Shown in pieces: positions 1 through 9,562 of a DNA stretch of 64,000 nt. How positions within the stretch are numbered: the stretch's first letter is position 1; each line of letters opens with the position of its first letter. The notes under the pieces were generated by a model that was not told the DNA's origin, did no database searches, and was given only the letters and a program-made list of their open reading frames with translations. Where the stretch lies: the NCBI RefSeq assembly GCF_043290135.1, contig NC_134703.1:109764005-109828004 (forward strand), read 5' to 3'. Position numbers and translations under genes: made by a program. Source of the DNA: Rhipicephalus microplus. Lineage: Eukaryota > Arthropoda > Arachnida > Ixodida > Ixodidae.

Positions 1-315
1 AAAAGTGTGATCACGGTGCTAAATATATACGTGGTTCATCCCAAATAAGGGAGCACTTCCACATATCAGGATCCACTTGATATGTTATATATGAAGTGGC
101 CGTGCCATATTAAGGCCGGAGTTGACTCCTTATATAGGCCAACCGTGTCATATATGGCTGTATATAACCCCATACATGAACCGACTCTGCCAGATATACA
201 TCCATATATGGTAAATAGAAGCCACATATGCTGACATATATGCTTATAAGTGGCCACATATCCTGCCATGTATGCTTATATGTGGCCACATATAACCTAT
301 ATATGGGCCATGTAT
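1..315. repeat. AT-rich degenerate tandem repeat
   Basis: A run of imperfect ~20-30 bp units built around 'tatatggccacatat' and 'cttatatgtggccacata'. No coding potential is credible here; open frames in it simply follow the repeat. The repeat stops where SINE homology begins near 316. Confidence 0.7.
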
Positions 316-398
316 GGCGTTTCCGTAAGGGTAATCATATGGGAGTTTTGGGACGTTAAACCCCACATATCAATCAATTTCGTTTTGTGTCCTTGAGT
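316..398 (-). repeat. SINE fragment, Ruka-like (tick)
   Basis: Read on the minus strand it has the diagnostic block 'ttgatatgtggggtttaac', 'gtcccaaaactccc' and an 'atatgattac' segment, the head of a common tRNA-derived SINE of hard ticks. It is truncated against the AT-rich repeat. The partner copy is at 41425-41547 in the other arm of IR1. Confidence 0.7.
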
Positions 399-1450
399 GC
401 TTAATTTTGCTTCTCTTTCATTCATTCGGGCATTTACGTTATTGACTGTTGTGTGGCCAATCCCCATCGCGTGTATTAGCCAGATTTCCTGGGCTACAAA
501 AACAACAAAAAGATACAAAGAAAGAGATTGGTCAAATCGGCACCAAACGTGGTCGTATTACAACAAATATTTGGCGGACATGACAGCAAAAAATAAAAAA
601 TTGAAAAAGGATCACAAAAGAAGCAGAATTGAACTAATACTTAGATAGGGCTGGTCTATAAAGTTTGCCAGTCTGCGAACTCTGGGGAAAATAAATAATT
701 TATCTTATTACTTTATTTTATGTCACAGATATTCAAATATCAGAACAATGTGCCTCGGCGGAATAGTACCTACAGTTCTCGGCTACCCACCCAAAGATTG
801 TCGGTTTGATCCTGGTTGTGGCGGTAGTATTTCGATGGTGGCGAAATAATTCAGTCCACGAGAAACATAATTATCAGGATGACTTCGGCTGTGTGATGTC
901 TTGTGCAAAAGATATCTTGGGCACACATTTTTAGAAGGCCGTACCTAAGAATCTTGATTCTGGGGGTGTTCGTGTGTAGAGCGGCTCACTTTGGCAACTG
1001 GTGGTTGATCTTGAGGCGTGTAAATGCTTTCATGTCACCCAAAAAGTTAAAAATTGGAAAGATTTGAGGACACTTAAGATTCGCCTTCAAAAATAGATCG
1101 CGATAGTGTAATCGGGCCGTGCGCGCAGTGCCTTCTGAACTTCAAGGTTGTTCCTCTTGCCGGTGCAAGCTTCAAGTGCACCGCAAAGGAACGATTAATG
1201 GCACGCGTAGCCTTGGCAGTTTCAAAGTACATCAAATGCCTATTGCAAGCTCAGTTGTTAAGTGCTCATAGTGCCACAATTATTCGTTTTACAAATCGGC
1301 CAAGGGCCCAATAGGTGCCAAAAGGTCAACACGCAAACCTACGCACCTCCTCACCTTGTTGATGGTTCGGCTTCTCACGGCAATTAAATATGACTGCGTG
1401 CTTTTTTGTTGTTTATATTGTTTGCGTTTTTATCTGTATTTTTGGTCACA
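399..1450. other. non-coding stretch, part of IR1
   Basis: No gene found. Open frames here are short and are not kept in the partner copy at about 40400-41400. The sequence includes the 'gggctggtctataaagtttgccagtctgcg' region shared with the partner; nothing in it resembles an RNA gene. Confidence 0.6.
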
Positions 1451-2330
1451 GAAAAGATCATATTGTAAAATTTAAAGGAACTACGGACGCGTTGATTTCG
1501 TCAACAATGCATAAATGTCTGTGCAACGAGCTTTTCGTGTAAAACGTTTCTGGGAGTTTAACAACCCCCTCAACTTCCCCTTGGTGCCGCTTCGAGATTA
1601 CAAAATGTACGCCCAGGTGCGAGAAATCCAGGAGGATGTTCAAAATAGTATGTGCAATCGTATACAAAGTTCCGTGACCTTTAGAGGGGACCAGAACTGG
1701 TTAAGTACAAACACAAGGCAAGTTCATGAAGAGTCGGATCTACAGTTACTGAATACCACAAGAGTTAGCGATGCGGCGGTTTGGCCAGTTTAACTGTCCC
1801 CACGTAAAAGCAGCCCAGGGTGTAACGCTAAAAAGTGGTACATCTTCGGATCACCAAATAGAGTTCTTCGCTTTGTATGAACTTTTCCTTTAAAGAATAA
1901 GTGCTTTACCTGTGTGCCTACATCGAAGGAAAATTATGGGCACATCGGGCCTGTCGTCTAATAAATGACATCAGTGCTCCACGATAATGCCGAGCACGAA
2001 GGCAAAGAGTGAGAGCAGCACTACTGTATGTTTCTTTAGCAGCGAAGCTGTTTGAGCTCCCTCATTTGTGGGCATTACCAGAAACTGGGTATGTGCCCCT
2101 GTGGCCTACAGTAAAACTATCCTCGACCTAAATGGGTGTATCCAGAAAAGGAAAACTCGATAAGCCCCACTACTCAATGCTTGTTTACTAAAACAGAAGA
2201 CAAAAATAGCCCGAAAATACTGAGAGCTATTTTTGATTTATTTGTTTTTTTAAACGTATAAATTAGATTGAATACTATGATTCAATCGGTTCAACGCTGA
2301 TCAACTCATTCCAAACATCCTAAAAAACTA
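1450..2330 (-). repeat. dispersed unit D, copy 1
   Basis: Contains the 92-aa ORF and the block 'gtgctccacgataatgccgagcacgaaggc' shared with copies near 25700, 32560, 39850 and 52150. In most copies the unit follows a family A copy in the same relative orientation. Its nature (spacer of a tandem array or a mobile element) is not resolved; I see no terminal repeats. Confidence 0.65.
1515..1793 (+). CDS. unrecognised 92-aa ORF of unit D, copy 1
   Basis: I do not recognise this protein. It starts MSVQRAF, ends AAVWPV and is mostly polar, with a central stretch MYAQVREIQEDVQ and no signal peptide or membrane segment. An ORF of the same length and register lies inverted at 40016-40294 in the other arm of IR1. 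The two differ at about 8 residues and have no indel over 276 bp; I count roughly 5 silent and 8 replacement changes, so evidence for selection is weak. A much more decayed relative lies on the minus strand around 33050-33260 in unit D of the spacer, still recognisable around 'gaagatcatagccc..cttgctgccgcttc'-type sequence. It could be a short transposon protein, the last exon of a gene, or chance. Confidence 0.35.
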   Translation: MSVQRAFRVKRFWEFNNPLNFPLVPLRDYKMYAQVREIQEDVQNSMCNRIQSSVTFRGDQNWLSTNTRQVHEESDLQLLNTTRVSDAAVWPV

Positions 2331-2829
2331 AAGGAATATTCCTGTAAAACAAAAGCCTTTAAAAACTCACTTTTTCCGTGCACTGTCACTAATTGGAATG
2401 CTCTTTCTGCTGATCTGGTGAACTGCGAAACCGTTCAGTCGTTTATGGGGAAACTTAAACACCAGCAACCCACCTAACTTTGATCTTTCTTTGCGCTTCG
2501 CCCTCTATTATTTCACCGCGCATCCTGAAGAGGCTTCCATTTATGTTCCACTTTCCATCACTTTCCTCGTATCAATGCGTTGTATTTTCGAAATGTCACC
2601 GATTTTTGAACCGTTATATGATGTTTGTTCTTTAGTTCTGTGTGAACAGATATTGATTGTTATAGTTTTTTTATGTTTTCTTCTATACTTTTTTCTGTAC
2701 GTGTACGTGTAAACCACTACAGTTGCGTAAGTACTGGCGTTTTACTTTGATGCACTAGTTCTTGATAGTGTAGCTCTGCGTGACGTGTTTCCTTTCCTGT
2801 TGTATCGTAATATTTGTTTCCTTTTTTCG
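2330..2829 (+). pseudogene. 3' end of a non-LTR retrotransposon (LINE)
   Basis: The frame around 2375-2480 reads as a typical LINE reverse-transcriptase C-terminus, with TVTNWNALSADLV followed by a short basic/polar tail and a stop near 2477. About 350 bp of 3' untranslated sequence follows. The partner copy at 38930-39545 (minus strand) continues into a (TTTA)n tail and a 'gaggcctta..acaggtgtg' segment. Here that tail is missing because the sequence switches to Gypsy at about 2830. No RT core remains, so it is a 5'-truncated dead insertion. Assignment to a CR1/L2- or Jockey-like clade is a guess. Confidence 0.65.
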
Positions 2830-3640
2830 CAGTCGCAGTGTTGTTTGTCTCAGCTTTTCAGAGTTCGCGGCTGGCATTGGCTAACACTCTCTCTTGACCA
2901 ATTTGCCGCTAGACCAGGATGGCGCCAAGGCCGACATTGTTGGCATCGGTATAAACTACAGTGTCGGCTGTCTCATCGAAATGGGCAAGTATTGGGGAAC
3001 CCTGTATCCTTTTTCCTGATTCATCAAAAGCTTTCCGTTGTTCGTTCCCCCATGCGAACGACACGTCGTCTTTTGTTAGTGGTGTAAGAGGCTCCGCTAT
3101 ATTTGAGAAGTTTTCCACAAACCCAAAAATTTATGCACTGACTTTTTGTCTCTGGGTTTCCGGGACCTCTGAAGATCGGCTGTCGTTTCGGGATCCGGAC
3201 GAACGCCGTCACAACTAATGACATGGCCAAGGATTCGCAGGTTTTCGAAGCCGAAGTGGAATTTTTCGGGTTTAATTGTGAATTTTGCAGACCGGATGGC
3301 TTCCAATACTGTGTGTAGTAACTATAGATGTTAGTGAAGCGTTGTAGAGAATAACACCACGTCATCCAAATACACTAGGCATGATTTCCATGTATATCAT
3401 GCGAGGACAGTGTACCTTATTCGCTGGAACGTCGCTGGCGCGGAACAGAGGCTGAATGGAAGCGCTTTGAATTCATAGAGGCCATCTGGTGCTACGAATG
3501 TCGTTTTGTCACGGTCACGCTCGTCGACCTCTGTTTGCGAAATACGGCTTTTCAGATCCAAGAAGGAGAAAAACTTTGCGCATCGCAGCCGATCTAGTGT
3601 ATCGTCAATACGTGGTGGGGGGTACACATCTCATTTAATT
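2830..3640 (-). pseudogene. Gypsy (Ty3) pol fragment, inverted
   Basis: On the minus strand, separate frames encode parts of a Ty3/Gypsy polyprotein. Near 3397-3627 there is reverse transcriptase sequence (VDERDRDKTTFVAPDGLYEF, then LPFSLCSAPATFQR). At 3097-3306 there is the RT thumb and connection (GHVISCDGV). At 2909-3118 there is the start of RNase H (VVYTDANNVGLGAIL). Frames are broken by shifts, no LTR is visible, and the rest of pol is absent. It is part of IR2: the same fragment runs forward at 11232-12047 and continues there into integrase. It interrupts the LINE 3' end that IR1 keeps at 38930. Confidence 0.9.
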
Positions 3641-3689
3641 ACAAGCGCCCTACAGGAACAACCAAGTAGATGAACAAGAAAAAAACAAA

Positions 3690-5315
3690 TGAGTGCGAAG
3701 CGATGTTGGCGAACCGAAAACCCCGAAACGATGGAAGGCTGATACACCAACGACGACCCGTCCGTACATATATACCATGGGTGCGTGCGATTGGTTACAG
3801 CGCGAGCTTGTCACTTGCGATTGGGAATCCATCTCGTGTCTGTTAACTTCTAGGCTTTACCTCGAGCCGCCAGTTCGTTAAAGCTATATAGCTATTATAA
3901 ATTCCAGCAAACAGTACAACGCAAACGTCAAGTATCGTAACATAGCTTTCGACTAAATGCGAGAAACATGCATCACGATTATGTTTCTATGGTCACAATG
4001 TACCTAGTTTCACGGTGCGTTTGGTGAGGTAGGTGATAGCCAACGGATGACGCTAATAGGCGTTTATTCGAAATAAGCCTTATAGGCTATACTGTCGTCC
4101 AAACATCCGGTGGTTCTACGCTTGCAATTTATTGTCACTTGCATGTCCGTGATGTGCAGTGGCACTCGCTTAAACCATTCAAACCTCGCGGGCGTGTCGT
4201 GTCGGTGGAGTTGTGGCTGCGTGACCCCGTCATGCAGGTGTTCTTCGCTGTGTGCAACCCCTTGAACCGGGTCACGCAGCACGCAGATATGCGGACATCA
4301 AAAGGAATTCAAGGTACCGCCTTCCCAGAACTCATTAGTTGTATCAGTCATGCTGCTGTGCAGCCAGTTGCTCGTCCGAGGTCATATCGGGCTCGGTGTT
4401 CTTGCGACACGCTGAGAAAAGCCACCCTGCGGTTGTGAAGAAGAAAATCGATTGTTGCCCGGAATGCAGCTTGGATCGAATGGAAGTACTGGCCCTGGCA
4501 GCAGTGGTGCTCCAGGAGGTTCATCGAAGGCTGCAGTGCCGCTGTCCCAGCAAGGCACAGCAGAGGGCGCTGATCATAAACGTGGCTTCCACCCGGTGCA
4601 GGTCCAAGTTGGGTGGCCATCTGCTCTTGGTGGTTGGCGATCGCCAAAAACCGGTTGCGCAATGTGGTACTAACGCTGCATGGTCTTGTCGATCGAGCGT
4701 TTTCTAGCGAAGGTTTCGAGATCCTCGATCGAAGACGACGGCTCGCTCCCGATCGCTCGTGGTAGTTCTCGTGAGCACGAATAACCTGCCCTCTTGCACC
4801 GTGAACAATTGAGAAAAAAAGTAAAGATGAGAAAGCGGCGTTCCACTCGAAGAACTCCTACGATGACAGCGTTGATGATGATCGAAATGATGATTCCTTG
4901 AGGAATGGTACAAACCAAGTAACAAAATAAAGGGCACAGCCGAAGCCAATCGGCTTGTGTAAGAGGGAACTTGCGTAGTGTTTGTCGCCCTCCACGTCAA
5001 TCTATCAATAAATGTTTTACAGTCAGTCAGTACTCGGCCATGAACACGATTTTTCTCTGATTCATCAATGATTACTCCTCTCTCCACATTACCCTGCAGA
5101 CGCTGAGATGCCTTCCCATTGAGGGCGGCAGAAACAGCGTGTTCTCCTATCCTCCTCCTCGAAAAGCTCGCGCCATGGGAGCGATATGGGATATGGTTGC
5201 CGCCGCGTCCCACTTTAATACATCTGATAGGTGCTGTTTACAGGACGTCGGAGAAAGTAGAGCACTTCATTTGAACCTCATTGAATACAGAAATAACAAT
5301 GTAGCCCTGTGATGT
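3690..5315 (-). pseudogene. family A copy 1 (unrecognised, long form)
   Basis: Family A is a repeated, once-coding unit that I cannot name. Its order on the coding strand is: a 5' part (4704-5213) with KTFIDRLT and a run of His codons; a central part (4348-4662) with LLEHHCCQGQYFHSIQAAF; a C-terminal part (4064-4282) with DDSIAYKAYFE directly before the AATAAACGCC signal near 4060; then about 350 bp of conserved flank ('tttagtcgaaagctatg', 'cgtttcggggttttcggttcg'). Frames are separated by stops or shifts, so I call it a pseudogene. Conserved sequence after the AATAAA argues for DNA-level duplication rather than retrocopying. Confidence 0.6.
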
Positions 5316-5640
5316 CAGTAACGGTTTCATGCTACACTAGAGAACAGAATTTGAGATCGAATAGTTTTCAATCAGCTAACAATTCTGAAAATTGGCTGTT
5401 TTAAGCACTGATTGTAGTTTAGGCATGAAGGGTGAAAATAGGCAAAAATAGGCGCTACAAAAACACTATAAAAGCCCCTCTGAAGCTCTAAATAATGCTC
5501 ATAAATCAAAGTGGCACAATAGGAATGCAATGATGAGAATAAGCATTTGCCTAACACCTGGTCTCAATTTACATCCGGACGTTGGATGAACAAACTGCTG
5601 ATACCTCAGGTGTAGTTTCGAAGACAAAAAAAATTGCCCG
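5316..5640. other. IR1-only flank of family A
   Basis: Matches 36840-37170 in inverse orientation ('agcatttgcctaacacc' versus 'ggtgttaaatgctt') but is absent from the second IR2 arm, which ends at 9563. No gene seen. Homology fades at about 5637. Confidence 0.7.
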
Positions 5641-5681
5641 CAGCTTCCCTCGGGGGAACACTGAGGAGGATGCGGAGCATA

Positions 5682-5830
5682 TAATTGGTTAACGGGGTGT
5701 TAAAGTGCGACTTACTTAGGTCGATGGCTAAATTGGTTAACGTGGTTGTGAAATGGGGTGTTAAATTGCGACTTACTTGGGTCGATGGCTAAATTGGTTA
5801 ACGTGGTTGTAGGAGGGGGTGTTAAATGAG
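5682..5830 (+). repeat. ~61-bp tandem repeat, about 2.5 copies
   Basis: Units begin 'aattggttaacg' and include 'gcgacttacttgggtcgatgg'-type sequence. The first unit is about 48 bp because it lacks a 'tggttgtgaaatg' segment; the last is cut at 'gttaaatgag'. Confidence 0.85.
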
Positions 5831-5999
5831 TGAACACGTACACACGTATGCGAAAGGGCGGCGCTGGTCGAAGGGAGGTCGATCATTGTGTTTGTGGATT
5901 CGTTGGCATTCATTTCACCGCGACCTTGGACGTCGACGCGCCGTACAAACCAACCGACGAGCGGCAACTGAGCAAGCGAGCGCCGACCTTGAGTATATA

Positions 6000-6310
6000 T
6001 ACAGCGCGACGGCGCATGCACTGTCAGCTGTTGAATGTTCTCGAAGCGCGACGGCGCATGCGCGTCCACTGGAGAATCAGGAGAATTGTAGAATGTTCTC
6101 GAAGGGGAGAAGCGCGCGCGGCACAGATGGTGGGTGACGGTGCATGCGCGCGTCAGCTTTCGAATGTTCGAGAAGGGGGAGAAGCGCAACGGCGCATGCG
6201 CGCGCGTCAGCTGCCGATGTTTTCGAAGCGCGACGGCGCATGCGCGCGCGTCAGCTGCCGATGTTCTCGAAGCGTGACGGCGCATGCGCGCTACATTATA
6301 CAGCTAGCGA
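6000..6310 (+). repeat. degenerate ~45-bp GC-rich tandem repeat
   Basis: Repeated 'gcgacggcgcatgcgc', 'gcgcgtcagctgccgatg' and 'ttctcgaagcg'. At least five 'gcgcatgcgc'-like palindromes occur. A related 'gaggaggaaggatgcacagatggtgg' repeat follows at 6340-6440. Confidence 0.8.
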
Positions 6311-6499
6311 ATGTTCGTGAAGAGGAGAAGCGCACGCGGTGTGTAGAGGAGGAAGGCTGCACAGATGGTGGAGGAGTGAAGCGCGCGCGGTGTGTAGAGG
6401 AGGAAGGGATGCACAGATGGTGGAAGAAGGAGGAGGAAGCTTGCGGACGGCGCCGCACTACAAGCCTCGAGTATTAGATGCTCCGCATCTAAAAATCCT

Positions 6500-6650
6500 T
6501 CTTCCTCGTTTTGTGAGAGGTGACTTAGGGGCTCCTTATTGTGAAGCTGTGCAAATTATAAAAAAAGACACGTGCCAGTGAGGCCAACCAGAAAAAAAAA
6601 CGTGATCGTTATAAGCGAGTATGTACCACAGAAATTGGGTTCTAGCTCCA
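6500..6650. other. unassigned spacer
   Basis: Short AT-richer stretch between the GC-rich element and a decayed family A flank. Nothing recognisable. Confidence 0.5.
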
Positions 6651-7760
6651 CTACTTTACAGTTGTCACCTAAAAATGAAGCGGCAACAGATAGACCGATG
6701 AAATGCTGTGAAATCACGGTAGGCAGCCGAACATCCCGTAGAAATGGAAGCCATACGCCAACGTATCCATAGATTTACATGAGGTGCGAATGCTTGGCTA
6801 CGGTGCGAGTTTGTCTCAAGAGTTGGGAATTCTGTCTCGCGCATGTCGCTGTATGAGTTTTACTCAAACCGACAGGGCGTTATGTACCCAGTCTCAATGT
6901 ACCCCGGCTCAATGGTCTCAGTGTACCCAGTTCCCGGCGTGCATCATAAACAAAATGAGAGGGAACGCATGACGCTGATAAGCGTTTATTCTAAATAACC
7001 TTTACGGGCTATACTATCGTCCTTAAATCAGGTGGTTCCACGCCTACAATTCACTCACTTGCATGTCCGCGAAGTGCAGCGGCACTCGGTTCAACCAATG
7101 AAACCACGCGGACGTGTCATGTCGGCCAGGTTGTCGCTGCGTGGCCCCGCCGTGTAGGCGTTCTTCACTGTGTGAAATTACTGGAACCGGGTCACGCAGC
7201 ATGCAGACATGCGGCCTTCAGAAGGCATTCAAGGCACCGCCTTCCCAGCACCCATGAGTAGCAGCCAGCACACTGCTGAGATGGCGAGTGCAGCCAGCTG
7301 CTCGTCCGAGGTGACTTCATGCTCGATGTTTTTGCGACACTCTGGGAAAAGCCCCCCATGGTTGTCAAGAATAAAATCAATCGTTAGCTGGAATGCAGCA
7401 AGAATAGTATGAAAGTACTGGCCCTGGCAGCAGTGCTGCTCCAAGAGGTCCATTAAAGGCTTCAGTACCACTGTCTCAGCAAGCCATCGGACAGGTCGCC
7501 GATCATGATCGTGGATTGTGGAGCCTAAAAGTCCACCCCATGCCGTACCAAGTTGAATGACCATCTGCTCTTGGTGCTTGGTGATGGCTAGAGACCGGTT
7601 GCGCATGTGGTAGCACCGCTCGTCTTGTCATTTCAGTGTTTTAAAGCGAAGGTTTTGAGATCCTCGATTTAGAACGATGCCTCGCTGACAACCGCTCGTG
7701 GAAATCCACGTGAGCGCGGCGACCCGCCCTCGTGCACCGTGAACGTTCAACATTCGGAAG
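6650..7760 (-). pseudogene. family A copy 2 (short form)
   Basis: Same unit as copy 1 but without its 5' part. The minus-strand frame 7229-7606 (125 aa) is one of the better preserved: it runs from MRNRSLAITKHQEQM through LLEQHCCQGQYFH to TSDEQLAALAIS without a shift, which helps to fix the ancestral reading frame. The AATAAACGCTTATC signal is near 6985. The 3' flank (6650-6980) is recognisable but decayed. The copy belongs to a block (6650-9548) that is direct to 52500-56150 and inverted to 25300-22850, a third copy of part of the IR3 arm. Confidence 0.6.
7229..7606 (-). CDS. unrecognised ORF of family A, copy 2
   Basis: A 125-aa open frame. Visible features: an N-terminal basic/polar segment (RNRSLAITKHQEQM), a Cys/His cluster in LLEQHCCQGQYFH, a mid helix-like segment (AAFQLTIDFILDN), then SDEQLAALAIS and a hydrophobic WLLLMGAG end. 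Family B shares a GQY...DEQL layout in the same register, which supports this frame as the old protein. No known domain recognised. Probably a remnant. Confidence 0.35.
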   Translation of the reverse strand: MRNRSLAITKHQEQMVIQLGTAWGGLLGSTIHDHDRRPVRWLAETVVLKPLMDLLEQHCCQGQYFHTILAAFQLTIDFILDNHGGLFPECRKNIEHEVTSDEQLAALAISAVCWLLLMGAGKAVP

Positions 7761-8049
7761 TGCTGTGGTGATGATGACGGTGATGATGAGGATGATTATG
7801 ATGATGTTGGCCCAAAGGCATGGCCTACACTCACTCTTTAAAATTTGCCAGGAAACGAGTAATTAGATAAGCGTAATTAAAGAGTAATTCAAGAGTGGTG
7901 GGCCAGTTCCTAATAAATGAGAATTTAACGACGACAATCATAATTTCTTAAGTAATGGCCCAAAACCATTCTCTAAAAATGGCAACAACTGAATGCTAAT
8001 ACTGCACCACATGTAAAAAACCTGTATTGCAACAGTAATGTAATCCTCA

Positions 8050-8205
8050 GAGATTAACGTTCCAAAACTACGAAAAGATTGAGAGGTGGCGTTTCTTTGA
8101 GAGCTCCGTAAATTTCGATCGCAGTTATGATGCATCAAATAAAACTAAACAGTCCTAAAGCAACGCTGCCTCTGATGAAATTGCTGCCGTGGCAGCCGCA
8201 TTCTC
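8050..8205 (+). repeat. decayed Ruka-like SINE
   Basis: 'ccaaaactacgaaaagattg' through 'gccgtggcagccgcattc', matching 54720-54880 and, inverted, 23745-23905. Heavily diverged from the younger SINE copies. Confidence 0.55.
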
Positions 8206-8840
8206 AACATATGAAAGAGAGCGATAAATAAATGAATAAAATATTGCGCGCTATGTTATGGTCAGTATTCCGCTAATAAATAAAGAAATAAAATATCAAA
8301 TAAATACATAAATAAATAGAAAACAAATGAAGAGACAAACAACTGAGTTAGATAGTATATACCAAATAATTTATACATAGACATCGTGTTATATAGCCAT
8401 AAAAAGGCAGGCCGCACACATTTTCCGGCATAAAACATCGTAAATGCAGGTATAATACTGTTTTTCACAAATGCATATAGTTTAACGTAGGAAATGATAT
8501 TGTTTACTATGACGCAAAGGCGTCCACAGTTGCCGAACGCTATGTAGTTGTACTTTGTCCCGCACGACTCGCAGAGTGCGGCTGCCTTGGATGTGTAGCT
8601 TAGTGTGTCAAATGTGCACTGGCAAATGAACGCACTCTTGGGTGTTTCTAGCACGGCTGAAAAAGGCTGAGCAGCAGCTGATCGTCAGAGCATTAAAGGA
8701 CCAGAGAGAAGGAGTACCACCTACAGGCCTAGTGAAATCGCTAAACGCCCAATTCTTACCTGGAAGTGAGCTCGTTAACGAAAACCACACTGGTTGCACT
8801 AGCGACGCAAGTATGGAGCTATGGGCAGCTAGTGTTTCTC

Positions 8841-8841
<1 letters not shown>

Positions 8842-8914
<73 letters not shown>
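8842..8914. repeat. (TA)n microsatellite
   Basis: An uninterrupted AT dinucleotide run of about 73 bp. The corresponding point in the two IR3 arms (near 23400 and 55500) has no such run, so it expanded in this copy only. Confidence 0.98.
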
Positions 8915-8917
<3 letters not shown>

Positions 8918-9199
8918 TCGATCGTATAACGCATTTCCCAGTAATGCTAAGCTTACTAGTAGCACAATACATGGCTATACTTGGGTAGGCATGTCATGTG
9001 ACTAGCTGGTATGCGTGTTTTTTGGCGGGAATGTGTCAAGCGAAACGCTGTTATGAGGCTTATGGTAGAAACAAGGCACGTCATCTACGTGGCACACTCA
9101 TGCACATAATTCTACACATTCATATGTCGCCCACATGCACCCGTCGTGACACAGACATGCATATGTGTACACTACAAGTAGTTTCAGTAAATACACGGG

Positions 9200-9548
9200 A
9201 AAAAGGAATAGGCCACATTACCTCATGGCGTTGAAGCACGTGTATTCCGTACGGCAGTGTATTGTATGATCCTTAGAATATAGAGCTGAGCTTCAGCGCC
9301 ATCAGTGACTCCCCTGAACGCGCTGGAAGCGTGTAAATACGCTTACAGCATTATCTCCTACAAAGACTAAGTCAACAAGACAAGGTTCAAAGGTTGCTGC
9401 AGCATGACTCCTTATCCCAGCTGACATCTGGGGCAGTATAGCTTGTTGAAGGAGTCATGATGCACGCAGACATCCCCAGCATGTCGCCAGGAAGCCACAC
9501 AGACCAGCATACTAGGGCGACCACGCCATGCCTGCCGAGAGCAGTAGC
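9200..9548 (+). pseudogene. unit E coding remnant, copy 3
   Basis: Same segment as 22757-23000 (minus) and 55900-56160 (plus). The frame with MMHADIPSMSPGSH and ATTPCLPRA is kept, but a stop falls just before it. Function unknown. Confidence 0.45.
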
Positions 9549-9562
9549 GGCTAACTGGGGCT

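Larger units (their letters stand above)
2830..5315. repeat. IR2 left arm (inverted against 9563-12047)
   Basis: Paired coordinates sum to 14877 from about 2900 to 4670 and to 14878 near 5200, so one net single-base indel separates arms of about 2.49 kb. Substitutions are scattered but few. The arm joins a Gypsy pol fragment and a whole family A copy, so the duplication happened after these two were adjacent. Confidence 0.92.
320..5640. repeat. IR1 left arm (inverted against 36840-41500)
   Basis: Read backwards and complemented, this stretch follows 41500 down to 36840. Paired coordinates add up to about 41809 from 320 to 2830 and to about 42480 from 3690 to 5640. The step is caused by a Gypsy fragment (2830-3640) present only in this arm and by LINE tail sequence kept only in the other. 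Identity is high by eye (1575-1665 has no difference from its partner), with scattered substitutions elsewhere. Confidence 0.85.
5668..6490. mobile_element. GC-rich element with short inverted ends
   Basis: Bounded by 'gatgcggagcat' at 5669-5680 and its reverse complement at 6478-6489. Inside are a 61-bp tandem repeat (5682-5830) and a GC-rich repeat with many GCGCATGCGC motifs (6000-6300). No transposase. It may be a non-autonomous DNA element, but a 12-bp terminal match is thin evidence and I see no clear target duplication. The open frame at 5830-6477 follows the repeat and is not a credible gene. Confidence 0.4.
7760..9548. repeat. third copy of an IR3-arm block
   Basis: Follows 54440-56150 of the right IR3 arm in direct orientation, and 24200-22850 of the left arm inverted. 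It starts with GAT-rich sequence and 'ggcatggcctacactcactc', then a SINE remnant, then a unit E remnant. It contains the ~300 bp near 8250-8600 that the right arm also has (54900-55200) and the left arm lacks, so the left arm has a deletion. Homology ends at 'ccgagagcagtagcgg'. Confidence 0.8.

Noticed and set aside
4339..4707. 122-aa frame with KKIDCCPECSLDRMEVLAL, antisense to family A
   Set aside because: It is open in several copies, but the opposite frame is the one shared with family B in register (GQY, DEQL). Treated as a shadow.
5773..6477. 170-aa and 215-aa Arg/Ala-rich frames
   Set aside because: They lie over a GC-rich tandem repeat, on both strands, and no other copy supports them.
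8608..9005. Frames with long Ile-Tyr runs
   Set aside because: Translation of the (TA)n tract.
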